NCBI GenBank assembly: GCA_030549775.1
Contig: CM060173.1
Location: 35,215,110-35,279,109 of the forward strand
Reading direction: 5' to 3'
From: Tamarix chinensis
Lineage: Eukaryota; Streptophyta; Magnoliopsida; Caryophyllales; Tamaricaceae
Length of the DNA: 64,000 bases
Shown here: piece after piece, positions 49,370-59,720 of the stretch
Layout: every line of letters starts with the position of its first letter
How positions within the stretch are numbered: position 1 is the stretch's first letter
Translations under genes and position numbers: made by a program
Notes under the pieces: generated by a model
Told to the model about the DNA's origin: nothing
Seen by the model: only the letters and a program-made list of their open reading frames with translations
Databases searched by the model: none

Positions 49370-49795
49370 GGGGCGTGGAGACTGGTGGTGCTAGAAGGAT
49401 GGTGGTCAGTTGAGGGCTAGAGTTGGGTGAGGTACTACAGGGAGAAGAAGATGAGGAAACTGGTGGAGGAGTTGGAAACGGGGAGGGCTGCGACGGGTTG
49501 GGGAGATTGGTGGTGTTGGAAGGATGGTGGTCGGTTGAGGGCTGGAGTAGGGTGAGGTAATGAAGGGAGAAGAAGAGGAGGAAAGTGGTGGAGAAGCTGG
49601 AAATGGGGACCGCTACGACGGGTTGGGGAGACTAGTGGTGCTGGAAGGACGGTGGTCGGTTGAGGGTTGGAGTTGGGTGAGGTGATGCAGGGAGAAGAAG
49701 AGGAGGAAAGTGGTGGAGAAGTTGGAAACGGGGAGGGATGCGACGGGTTGGGGAGATGGATGTTGAAAATGCAGAGGGGAGGAGGCCGGCAGAGG
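49370..49795. repeat. 125-bp tandem repeat, about 3.4 copies
   Basis: The phrase RCTGGTGGTGCTRGAAGGA and its variants recur at 49381, 49506 and 49631, with a partial unit at 49756, a constant spacing of 125 bp. Each unit also carries GGGAGAAGAAGAGGAGGAAA and GGGGAGGG. Because 125 is not a multiple of three, the reading frame shifts each unit, so the long minus-strand frames here are compositional. Confidence 0.92.
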
Positions 49796-50599
49796 ACTAT
49801 TTGGTGAGGGAGGTTGGGTAGAAAAAAAAATAATGGCACACAAAAATCAAAATGAAAGCACTGGAGCAGGGGTGTAACGGGCGTTTGCCTGTTTGGCTCG
49901 GCCGCTCGGAGATGAGTCTCAAAGACTGAGTTTGTTGTGACATGAGAATTGAGAGTTGAGACATGAGAGGGTGAGGGAGTGTGTGTAGTGTCGACTGTGT
50001 CATGCAGGCGTAGGCGGAGTAGCTGCGAAATGAGGTGAGGGTATGCATGCGTGTGTGGCGTCATGGCGTATTGGTGTGTATAAGAAAAAATGCAGAGGCA
50101 GAGCATGCTTATGGACTTATTGCCTTATTCGTTCACGACCTTTAGATAATGTGCTATAAAAAAAATATAGAGTAGGTTAAAATAGGTTTATTTTATATTT
50201 TTATTTTAGATTTAATTTAGGTAAATTAGGATACTAGATTGTAGAATAATAATTTAGAAAAAAATAATTTGATTTAAGATAGGTCAAAAATAATTGAAAA
50301 AAGTAAAAATATTTCAGGATAAATTTTAAAAAATTCTTTTACGTTATGAATCAACGGTTATTATTGAAATAATTAAGATAAAATTTAGGGGTATAAACTA
50401 ATATTAAAATTAATAGTCTAATTCTATCAAGTTTTAACCTAATTAAATTTATATCTAAATCATCGTAATAATATACATAATAATAATACACTTAATACTA
50501 AACCACCTAAAATAATCATTACTACTATTATTAATTAATAAATAAATAATTTCAATTAATTTTAATATATTATTAATTACTAAACATCCTATCCAAACT

Positions 50600-50763
50600 C
50601 ACTATATTATTATTACTACCATTATTATAATCATTATTATTATCATTGTTGTTATTATTATTATTATCATAAGATGATTATTATTATTATTACTACTACT
50701 ACTACTACTACTATTATTATTGTTATTATAATTATTTTGATTATTGTTATTATTATTATTGTC
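50600..50763. repeat. Compound ATT/ACT/GTT trinucleotide microsatellite
   Basis: Runs of ATT and TTA, a central (ACT)n block of about eight units near 50691-50712, and further ATT/GTT. The tract is interrupted but clearly trinucleotide. Confidence 0.9.
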
Positions 50764-50875
50764 GTTATCCAACCCTAGTTTAACTTACACTTAATTATAC
50801 ATAATAATAAAATTTTAAATTAAGATATCAAAATCAGGGTTAATATAAATGGGGTATTACATGTGTATATTGATT

Positions 50876-51032
50876 TAATACCAAACTAATAATTAATTTA
50901 TTGAAAAAGTATATAGCTATTTTGATTCTCAACTAAGAAAGAAAACTAAATTTTACTTACACACACACACACACAATTATTCTATTTTTAATTAATCTAA
51001 GTATTAAGATACAACAATAACATATAAAATAT
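50876..51032. other. AT-rich spacer with a short (AC)n run
   Basis: An AC run of about 17 bp lies at 50959-50975. No gene. Confidence 0.5.
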
Positions 51033-51663
51033 GTGAAACAACTTTAGGTTTCTAATTAAACTATTAATTTTAGTTTATTAAACTAAGCTAGTCTTTATAT
51101 ACTACAGATGAAACTACTCTAATATAATTGAACTACTCCACTAGGTTTATGAAACTACGAAACTGCTCTCTGAATGTAAAGAAATTGCTAGTTTCTATCT
51201 ATGAAACTAATCTAAGTTTATAATGAAACTACAAATTTCTATCAATAAAGCCACTCTAAGTTTATAATAAAACATGCACTTTTGATCTATAAGACTACTA
51301 TAGGGTTCTAATGAAACTACTAACTTTAACATATGAAACCAGGTTAAGATTATAATAAAACTACATGCTTTAGCTTATGAAACTATCAGTTCGGCTAATG
51401 AAATAACTCATTTCAGCTTATAAAAGTATTCTATGTTTGTAATGGAACTATTCTAAGTCTCTAATGACATCGCTCATATAATATTATGAAACTAATCAAT
51501 ATAGCATATTCATAATATTCCAAATTTCTAATGAAACTACTTATCTTGGCTTATTAAACTACTTAAAATTTATTAAGGAAAATACTCATTTTAGTTGATG
51601 AACCTAGTGTAATAGTTTTATGAAACTACCATAATTGTTCTATGAAACTATTGGTTCTAAATT
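51033..51663. repeat. 22-bp minisatellite, about 28 degenerate units
   Basis: Units begin ATGAAACTAC or close variants and repeat every 22 bp. For example, consecutive starts fall at regular 22-base steps from 51202 to about 51660. Two unit types tend to alternate: one continues TCTAAGTTTATA, the other AAATTTCTATCT-like, giving a 44-bp higher-order period in places. One section (about 51125-51200) is disturbed. The period is not a multiple of three, so it is not a coding repeat. I do not recognise it as a known satellite. Confidence 0.9.
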
Positions 51664-52689
51664 CTCATTAGAAGTAGTAGTTTTTACTAGATACACCCCC
51701 AATATATATTCTTATCAAACATGGATGAACCTACTCGAGTTTACCAACGTAAATGATATATTCTTATCATCTATTCAACTTAGGATTTTCAAGGGATTAT
51801 GATTTATGCATGCTTGAAAAGCCAACATCATAATCCGATTTATCAAATATAGAACATACTTGTAATAATATATATGTGATATAACTATTGTTAATATGCT
51901 TGTACTGATGAAGATCTCTAAAGGAAAAACCAAAAATATAACTACTGGTAAAAGTAGTATTATTTCACTTACAAAACATTATTTAAAAAAAAAGATGAAG
52001 AGAATAGAGAAGAAAAATCAATGGCATGTAACCTTCAATAACTAAATTGAGTGTATAACTCTGCCAAATCTATATGGCATAAGAAGAAAAAAACTTTAAT
52101 ATAGAGCTTCAATATATAGTTTTGGTTGAACCAAATACATATGATTTCTTTCAACCCTAGGTTGACAAAACACAAAATATATAACTTCAATCCTATGCCA
52201 TAGAAATTGGTAAGGAGCATTTTAGCTTATAGAAGAACAATATAATACATAGTCCAACTAAACAGTTGAGACTAACTGAATACATTAACCTAAGAAAATA
52301 AGCTTGAATTATCAATTACTCTAACTAATTAATAATACATTGAGTTAGAAACTAATCATTACAATATTAAGCCTAGTGAATATAGAATATGCCCTATGGG
52401 CCACAAGTGATATGATATCGAACACATTTTGATTGATCAAGTCTACCAAAAGTTCCAACAAAGTCTTCAATTCCACGATATAGTGACCAAAACCAAACAA
52501 CAATTATGATATGAACCAAAACATCAAATAAATCTTTAAAGATGAAATATTGACAAAAAATTCTACGGCCCCAAAACAATCTATATAATAATTTTCTTTT
52601 AATTAAATACGATAAATTGAAATAAAAAATCTTAAAATGATTAGTCTTTAATAACATTTTGGAATAAAAAAATAGCACAAGCATGACTC
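51664..52689. other. AT-rich DNA, no gene seen
   Basis: Two short minus-strand frames (52035-52220, 52394-52684) are AT-driven and carry no recognisable domain. Confidence 0.4.
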
Positions 52690-52985
52690 GCTACTGAAAT
52701 GACCCGAATCCGATCCAAACTTGACCTGAAAATATAATAATTCGAACTCACCGTAGCCCAATCTGAACCTGAACCAAAATTAGAATAACCCAAATTTACC
52801 CAAATTTGAGTCAATCCAATCTCAACCCAACCCGATCCGAGAACTTAAAATGACCCGAGATTATCCGATACCAAGTTGATCCGAATCAAACCCGATCTGA
52901 CCTGATCCGAGATTATCCGAAACTGATATGACCTGATTATTATTTAACCCGAACTGAAAGTGACCCGACCCGTCCAATTACCAGC
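52690..52985. repeat. Degenerate CCCGA-rich tandem tract 2
   Basis: Repeated TGACCCGA, ATCCGA and AACCCGA words with variants, ending GACCCGACCCGTCC and then AATTACCAGCTCTAG. It is related to tract 1 at 48070-48410 and has the same orientation. Confidence 0.75.
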
Positions 52986-53009
52986 TCTAGTTATAGCCAC
53001 ACTAATTTT

Positions 53010-53027
53010 TGACATTGTTGTTGGGGA
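53010..53027 (+). promoter_or_regulatory. Decayed tRNA-Asp primer-binding site
   Basis: The sequence is TGACATTGTTGTTGGGGA. The Athila/Tat site, complementary to tRNA-Asp, is TGGCGCCGTTGCCGGGGA. All differences are C-to-T or G-to-A. Confidence 0.7.
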
Positions 53028-53271
53028 CTAGTAACTTTTCCTTTGTTTAGCTAGTTTTTTTTTGTGTGTGTTTTTCATTTTTTGTATGTTCTTGAGTGTC
53101 CTATCATCCTTTGATCAAAAGGTAAAGTGTTTTGGGCACTCAAGTCTTTATATTAATAGGATGTTTAATGCTAAGTATCTTATTATCATTATTATTTAGT
53201 TTTTTTTCATAATTTTTGGTGTTTTTTGTTTGAATTTTAACCTTCTCTTATAAAGTGTTTATGTCCTTTAA

Positions 53272-53768
53272 GTGGATATGGCTAAATACTTAGGTTATGG
53301 ACAACTTATCATGAACCCTTATTCTAGAGTAAATGAGGTAAGTCCAAATAAACTTGATGATAAACTTAACCAACTCACTAATCTTATTTCATGGATTACC
53401 ACAACTAGCAGAGTCATTAATACAAGGGTAGTGCCTTTAATACACAACCTAGTGCTCAAGATATCAATGGTTTTCAAATACATGACCCTTATATTAATGC
53501 ATATTATTCTACAAAAAGGTATCAATCCAACTCTAGATAGGAGATGAATGATACCTATAAAGTGTCATATCAAGATCCTTACTATCAATATCATCAACAA
53601 GAATCTTCTCTAGTTTTTAGAACCCTCAAGTTCATAAAAAAAATGTACAAGATTTTTGAAGCATTAACCAATAGGAAAAATCAACTTGTGAAGAGTTTTA
53701 TTAAGTATAATGAAAATATGTTAATGCTAGAAGAGCAAATGATTTTTCTAGTTAACATGGTCAATTAA
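53272..53768 (+). pseudogene. Unrecognised frames in the Athila/Tat-like derivative
   Basis: Two overlapping short frames (91 and 74 codons) lie just after the 5' untranslated-like stretch. The first contains MNPYSRVNEVSPNKLDDKLN and a Thr-rich part. The second contains YQDPYYQYHQQES and a Lys/Asn-rich coiled-coil-like part. The change of frame at 53544 suggests one broken gene. The position fits gag, but no capsid or zinc-knuckle motif is visible and I do not assign a function. Confidence 0.35.
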
Positions 53769-54660
53769 TTACAGGCATAGAAAGTGCTCTCTTAAACTTC
53801 AGTTCAAAATTCAAGTTGAAGTTATGAGTATGATCTAGTTGATTAGACCCCTATGGATCTCATTGAAAAGCATGACCAAGTGGAAGAATAACATGTAAAA
53901 TTTGATGAAGAATCTCATCAATATAAGGACCAGGTGAACAAAGAGAGGCATGTGGATGAAAAAACTATGATTTTCATCTACCATAGACTATCTATGGATA
54001 TTTTTCCCCAATTTTTCTTAGAGATGAACATAAACCATGAGGTAAGTCTTTGAACCACTTTCATTTCATTTATGTTAATCCTACTCCTTTTTTACTATCT
54101 TTTAGCAGGCTTTATGGTTATTAGATTAAAGAGAATGATCAAATCATATTAGATACATCTAATAAGAATTGGGATGCTCCAAAAGATAGGTTAAGTTGGA
54201 AATATATGCTAAAAGACTTTGATATAGGACAATAAATTCCTCATTTGAAAGAGATAACACCATACATTGATACCGGAAAAAGAATTCTCTCTTTTCATAT
54301 AAACTTCAACCTCATGCTAGGTAAGTTGCATTCTTGTTGGGTTAAGTCTTTTATCAAAAATAATACTTGGTATTTTTATACCTTGCAAGATATAGATGAT
54401 CAACATGAAGAGGGATTTGGAGAAGCATTTACCAAGTGGATGCATCCAAATTGAATGAGTAAAACTAAGATTATGTCAGGTTGAAGACGGAAAAATAAGT
54501 ACTATTTGAGAGGCAAACCAATGTGATAAGAAAGTTTTCTACCCTTTATTATTTTCTATTTATTTATTTATTTATGTTATTTATATATCTATAATTAAAT
54601 TATATATTCCTTTAATTTCTATACATTGAGGATAATGTGTGATTTAAGTGTGCAAGTGTT

Positions 54661-54963
54661 TGTGAGTGTTTTGTGTGCTTACATGAGTTAATGGGTTTTT
54701 ACATATTTGATCAAAATAAATATACAATTTTTTATGTGTTTTTGAGGTGTTCAAATTCTTAGGATTCCTTAACTAGTTAAAGATGAATATATCTTTGAAA
54801 TCTAAATAAAGATGATCATAATACTGAGATAAAGTAAGTGCAATTTTTTTATAAAAAAAAATTATTTAAGAAATACATGTCTACATGTCTAGATGTGAAT
54901 ATAGCAAGAACATGAGTGGTTTCTTCTAACCACTGACATGGCATGTTCGGATTCATCACGTTC
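54661..54963. other. Flank between the Athila/Tat-like derivative and B2
   Basis: AT-rich DNA, possibly the start of the derivative's 3' LTR. No boundaries are visible. Confidence 0.35.
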
Positions 54964-55815
54964 TGATATATGTCTCCATAATTTGTATTTAAATAATTCT
55001 ATTAATTGTTATAAATGATATTGCACATATAATTACTTTTCTTATTGTGTGGTTAATTAGGAAATTAAATCAGAATATGGGAGATGGATCTTGATGAGTT
55101 GCTATGTATAGCTGCTACTGGTTGCTGTTGTTGACAAGGATTTGTTGTATTAAATTGTGATTATCCCATATGATGCATTCGCCGGCATAATTTGGCTAAT
55201 GGAAATTAAGTTGGCCGTGTAATCCCGACCCATATTTACTAGGTTAGAAGGATTGTGGATTACGCAACCCTTGATAACCATGATTAGCTAATAAAATTTA
55301 GCTGATGGGGATTAATTTGTAAATCCATTATTTTGATTAATATATATTTGTCATTTTCTTTGTAATTGGGCTGCTTTATTATCCTAGCTCCATGACCTGT
55401 TTGTTTAGTCGGATTGTTTGTTGGGCTAATATGCGGTATTTGTACTTGATCCCATCGCCGGTATAAGGGTCGTATCATGTGTATTGTATACACCCATATA
55501 TAAGGCGTATATTGGACTGTATGTATGTTACTTTTGGCTGAAATACATTTCAACAATTTTTCTAAAATCTCTCTTGATTTCTCTCTCTCTCTCTCTCACG
55601 ACTGATTCATTCGCTCGATCTTCTTCTTCCTTGATCTTCTTCTCGATCTTCTTTTTGTTAGTCCAACTTCAGTAGCCGTTAATTACAACTACGCTTTGAG
55701 TTTTTTTAATCTTCCTTTGGATTAAACTCCTTAGGCTGATTTTGTTGTGCGGAATCGAACCTCAGGCTTGATTCACGATCCGGCTAAAATTCTTGAAACC
55801 TATCTAGACTTCATC
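54964..55815 (+). repeat. 5' LTR of Ty3/gypsy element B2
   Basis: It starts TGATATATGTCTCC and ends near ATCTAGACTTCATC. As reverse complement it aligns along its length with both LTRs of B1. It includes the CATATATAAGG-type TATA region (about 55494-55505) and a (CT)n run at about 55578-55597. The 3' LTR lies beyond the window. Confidence 0.88.
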
Positions 55816-55817
55816 TT

Positions 55818-55830
55818 TGGTATCAGAGCC
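55818..55830 (+). promoter_or_regulatory. Primer-binding site of B2 (initiator Met tRNA)
   Basis: Exact TGGTATCAGAGCC, complementary to the plant initiator-Met tRNA 3' end, two bases after the LTR. Confidence 0.92.
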
Positions 55831-56320
55831 TCAAATCTTCGAGCTCTTGTGGTTTATTTCGTATATTGTTGAAATTTATTGCTCTTTTCTTAATCCTTGA
55901 GTTCGCTAACCCTTGGTTCTGAAGTGTTGTTTCTAGGATTTGCGACTGACAAGAATCAAACGATTCATGTTGCGATTAAGCCGGCAACGAAGAAATTTCC
56001 CTGATGAAGATGACAGTGCTTGGAAACCCTAAGTAACTGTTGGTAAAAACTTCTTAGTTAGGGTTTGGTCGAGATTCTTGAATCCTGACACTAATCGATA
56101 AGTACTCCTCGATTGGTAAACTCAATCATTTTCTTTTTCTATTTCCTACAATTATTGGACATCAGGTTTGATATTCTTGTTACAAGTTAATGCTCCACTA
56201 ACTCTTTAAAGAGTACGCAGGTATTAACTCAGTACCAGCGAACCTTTGGTTCTAGAAAGGGGTAGGGACTTCAAGAAGAGGGGTCCTAACTCATTATTTT
56301 GATTAACTGCCAACATTTGT
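55831..56320 (+). other. 5' untranslated leader of B2, interrupted by A3
   Basis: Non-coding leader between the primer site and gag, matching B1 in reverse complement (for example GGGGTAGGGACTTCAAGAAG). It breaks at TTTGT (56316-56320) where A3 is inserted, and resumes at 62893 with TTTGTTGG, exactly continuous with the B1 text CAACATTTGTTGG. Confidence 0.85.
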
Positions 56321-57496
56321 TGATGCATGCACGGTTAGAGTTTCAGACTTGGATGGAGTTTATAGGGAGTATTCAATGAGGATGGAGTATGGAGGTTGAT
56401 GATGGGGATTCAAAGGGATCGATGACAATGGAACACGAGGTAGTTTGGGAGGGGGAAGTCTCGGATTTTGGGATGCTCACAAATAGGAGGTGATTGGTTG
56501 AGTCGGTTTTGAGTTAAGGCATGGATGGTGGTGAGAGGCTATAGTCAGAAGAACAAGGAGGCTTCGGTGGAGGGGACGAAGCGATCGACTGGATGGTTGT
56601 AAGGTTTGAGGATAGCGATGACACTGCTGGATGGATGGTGATGGAAGGCATTGCAAGGAGGTGTTGTTGGTGGGGAAGGGAGTGAGCCGATTAGTTGTTA
56701 CTGGCTGGGAGACATCGAGGTTGCTGGCGTGGTTTAGGGTTAGGCTCGGCGACGATGGGAGTTGTTTAGGTTAGTGGTATTGGGTTGTGTAACCGGTTTA
56801 GGGCTCGATGGATGGTGGTTTAGGGCTAGAGAAAAGATAGAGGGTGGCGGTGGTGATGTGATCAGATGGAGAGATGATTTGGAGGAGGATTTTTGGTGGG
56901 AGGAGTTGGGAAAATATAAAGTGGAAATAGAAGGATAAATTAATCTTTAAACCACACAGAAATAAAGATTAAGGTTTTGAGAACAAAACTGTTCACACAT
57001 ATTCTGTTTTGTTTCGAGACGAATCCACACAGAATTTGGGTTTTAAGCAATGCTTAAGGTTGTTCTTCTTATTCAAGTTGTGTGTTTCTACTCAGTTTCC
57101 TATGGTTTATATAGCCAAGGAACCGAGCATCTTCTAAAAAGATTACAAGCATATTCCCTCCCAAAAGAATTAATTCCCTTAAGACTAGCTAGTTAATATT
57201 TAGTTACTAACTGATTAAAAGTAAATAACAATAACTAGTACTTAAAAATAAACGTTACGCTAGCTAACAAACGTTGACTAAAAGTAAATAACAATAACTA
57301 GTACTTAAAAATAAACATTACACTAGCTAACAAACGTTTACTAAAAGTAAATAATAATAACTAGTACATAAAAATAAATGTTACGCTAGCTAACAAACGT
57401 TGCATGAAGCCATGCATACCCCATATTCATACACCCGCTCTGAGTAGCATAACCGTCTTCCTTGGTGTTATGTTTTGTGACTCTGCTCCCGCATCA
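56321..57496 (-). repeat. 3' LTR of A3
   Basis: 1176 bp, plus strand TGATGCATGC...GCTCCCGCATCA. A 63-bp unit beginning ACTAAAAGTAAATAA is present in three tandem copies (about 57214-57402). The partner LTR has two. A TTTATATAGCC box lies at 57106-57116 (reverse orientation gives GGCTATATAAA). Confidence 0.93.
57214..57402. repeat. 63-bp tandem repeat inside the A3 3' LTR, three units
   Basis: Three consecutive units each carry TAACTAGTAC and GCTAGCTAACAAACGTT. The 5' LTR has two such units at about 62674-62798. The copy difference accounts for nearly all of the 64-bp LTR length difference. Confidence 0.92.
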
Positions 57497-58740
57497 TTCT
57501 CCCCGGGTTGGTTTGAATTTGTCCTCAAATTCGAGTTTTCATGATAGGGCCTGATGTCTCCAATGTTGAACGTTCTCGATACTCCTCCATAGGAGTCAGG
57601 TAGCTCTAGCTCGTAGGCACTCTCTCCAAATCTACGAAGTCCCTTGAAGGGACTATTCGCTCGAGGCATGAGCTTATTTTTTCTTAAGTTGGGAAACCTT
57701 TCCTTTCAAAGGTGTAACCATACGAGGTCTCCTGGTTGGAAATCTGGTTGAGTGCAGTGTTTTTCTGCCTTGGCCTTATATCTCTAGTTGGACTTTTCGA
57801 TATTGACCTTAACTTGTTGGTGTAGCTTCTGGAATAATTCTACCCTTTCTTCTGCATCATAGTTCCGCATTTCCCCTTTATTCAATGCTACCATATCGAT
57901 GGGAATATATGGGGTGATGCCATATACGATCTCAAAAGGGCTACACTTTGTGGTTGAAGAAGGACATCGATTGTAAGCAAATTCAGCATGGGCAAGCTTG
58001 ACATCCCAGTCCTTGGTACTTTTACTGACCAGCCCTCTTAGTAGAGTTCCCAATTTTCGGTTCGTGACTTTTGTCTACCCATCGGTCTAGGGGTGGTGTG
58101 AAGTACTAAATAGAAGTTTTGTGCCCAGAATGGGCCATAATGTCTTCCAAAAATAACTAAGGAACTTGACGTCCCTATCCGACACTATCATCCTTAGAAC
58201 CCCATGCAGTTTCACAACCTCCTGAAAATATAGATCCGCAATATAGGTTGTGTCGTCGGTTTTATGACATGGTATAAAATGTGCCATCTTGGAGAACCGA
58301 TCTATGACTACCATGATAGAATCTTTACCGCGTTGGGTTCGGGGCAACCCTAGTATAAAATCCATACTAACTCCTTCCCATGGTTGGCTAGGTATGGCCA
58401 ATGGCACATAGACTCCCTTGTGAAAGAAACTTTTACTCTTCTGACATGTGGAACATCTGGTGACTGTGTCTAGGACTCCCTTTTTCATCCTTGGCCAGTA
58501 GAAGTGTTCCTGCAGTAGTTCCAGAGTCTTATTGATCCCAAAATGTCTGGCTATCCCCCTTCATATACCTCCTTGATGAGTAATTCCCGAACTGATGTTC
58601 TGGGGACACACAATTTGTTGTTCTTGAATAAGAACCCATATTGAAGAGCATAGGCCCCATGAACCCCTTGTTTCTCACACTTCTCGACTATCATGGAGAA
58701 ATCCTCATCCGCGAAATACTGCCCTTTGAGCATCTTGAAC
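57427..58740 (-). pseudogene. Integrase region of A3 pol
   Basis: The zinc region (58733-58440) ends RCSTCQKSK. The core (58488-58087) has [13 protein letters not shown] and [13 protein letters not shown], so two catalytic Asp residues are present. At 58069-58099 the conserved [10 protein letters not shown] has become a run with two TAG stops (at the Gln codons, 58075-58077 and 58087-58089) and Lys (58069-58071) in place of the catalytic Glu. Then come 58053-57784 (DVKLAHAEFAYN, CSPFEIVYGI) and the C-terminal tail 57669-57427 (MPRANSPFKGLRRFG, SYGGVSRTFNIGDI), which crosses the polypurine tract and runs about 23 codons into the LTR. No chromodomain. The lost Glu and stops make this copy catalytically dead. 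Confidence 0.9.
57497..57504 (-). promoter_or_regulatory. Polypurine tract of A3
   Basis: On the minus strand GGGGAGAA (preceded by CCCG), directly beside the 3' LTR. Confidence 0.75.
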
Positions 58741-59720
58741 CTAGTAGCTTAGCTTTCATCACGGTGAGCACCATACTCCGCCGGGATAGGGCATCTGCTA
58801 CCACATTCTCTTTTCCATCCACATGATAGGTAGAGAAGACGAAAGTCTGAAGTAGGCTGGTCCACTTGGCATGCCTCGTGCTTATCTTCTTCTGGCCATG
58901 CAAATACTTCAAACTCTTATGATCAAAGTGAAGTATGGAACGTTTTGGTCTCAGATAGTGGCTCCATGTCTCCAAGCTTTGCACAATAGCATAGAACTCC
59001 TTGTCGTACGTCGAGTAGTTGAGTTTGGCCCCATTTAACTTCTCACAAAAGAATGCTATGGGCCTCTTCTCCTGAGAAAGCACTCCCCCGATACCCACAC
59101 CGCTTGCGTCACAAGTTACTTCAAAAAACTTATCGAAACACGGTAGGGTTAGCACCGGTGCATTCAAGAGACTCTTCTTCAATTCTTCAAATGCCTTAGT
59201 TGCCCGGTCATCCCAGTGGAATTCCCCCTTTTTCATTAGTTGTGTCATGGGTGCTGCAATAGTGGAGAAATCCTTGATGAACCTCTGATAGAAGGACGCC
59301 AGTCCGTGAAAACTTTGAACTTCATGTACATTAGTAGGGGTTGGCCATGTCTGCATTGACTCCACCTTGGACGGATCTACTCGGATACCGTCTCCGCTTA
59401 CTATGTAACCGAGAAAGATTACACTTGCTATCATGAAGTCACATTTTTCCCTTTTGCCGTAGAGCTTCACCTCTCTGAGCTTATCGAACAATTGCCTCAG
59501 ATGCTCTTGGTGTTCGACCTCTATCTTGCTATACACTAGGATATCATCCAGATATACAACAATAAAGACTCCAAGAAAGGGTTGTAGCACCTCGGTCATC
59601 AACTGAATAAAAGAGCTAGGTGCGTTGCATAATTCAAAGGGTATTACTAACCACTTTTATAGCCCATACTTGGTCTTAAAAGCGGTCTTCCACTCATCTC
59701 CCTCTCGAACATCTAATGAT
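58691..59720 (-). pseudogene. RT active-site half and RNase H of A3 pol
   Basis: The open stretch 59602-58691 encodes 303 residues: [14 protein letters not shown] (intact RT active site), [37 protein letters not shown], then RNase H with [55 protein letters not shown] (FDH where TDH or SDH is usual) and VVADALSRR. Just upstream, 59620-59720 carries the AFKTKYGL and [11 protein letters not shown] text with a TAG at a conserved Tyr/Trp area and a frame change that separates it from the N-terminal RT part. Confidence 0.92.

Larger units (their letters stand above)
49300..50875 (-). repeat. LTR-like block: G-rich tandem repeats then AT-rich segment ending GGGGTATTACA
   Basis: The arrangement matches the block at 12651-13998: G-rich plus strand, then AT-rich, ending GGGGTATTACA. 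On the minus strand it begins TGTAATACCCC, a typical long-LTR start. The lower boundary is uncertain. A 125-bp tandem repeat and an ATT/ACT microsatellite lie inside. Confidence 0.4.
53008..54660 (+). mobile_element. Athila/Tat-like Ty3/gypsy deletion derivative (internal region)
   Basis: It opens with a decayed tRNA-Asp primer site (53010-53027). It ends near 54622-54655 with ACATTGAGGATAATGTGTG and ATTTAAGTGTG, close to the ACATTGAGGACAATGT...AAGTGTGGGG wording typical of the 3' internal end of Athila/Tat elements. Only about 1.6 kb lies between, against roughly 8-10 kb in full elements, and no RT, RNase H or integrase core is visible. A piece at 54270-54400 reading LMLGKLHSCWVKSFI resembles the integrase-tail LFPGKLRSRWTGPF motif. 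The opening frames 53272-53547 and 53544-53768 may be gag-like but I do not recognise them. LTRs could not be delimited. B2 begins 300 bp downstream. Confidence 0.6.

Noticed and set aside
49435..50106. 223-codon minus-strand frame, with overlapping frames at 49613-49843 and 49797-50048
   Set aside because: It runs through a 125-bp G-rich tandem repeat whose period shifts the frame. The product is a Pro/Ser/Leu string with no domain, and all minus-strand frames are open there by composition.
51033..51663. CRISPR-like regularly spaced repeats
   Set aside because: Units are contiguous with no unique spacers, and the surrounding DNA is plant retrotransposon sequence.
48070..52985. CCCGA tracts as the two terminal inverted repeats of one DNA transposon
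   Set aside because: The tracts have the same orientation, and no matching target duplication was found.
55818..55830. tRNA gene signal
   Set aside because: The match is the complement of a tRNA 3' end only, at the correct place for a retrotransposon primer site. No tRNA body is present.
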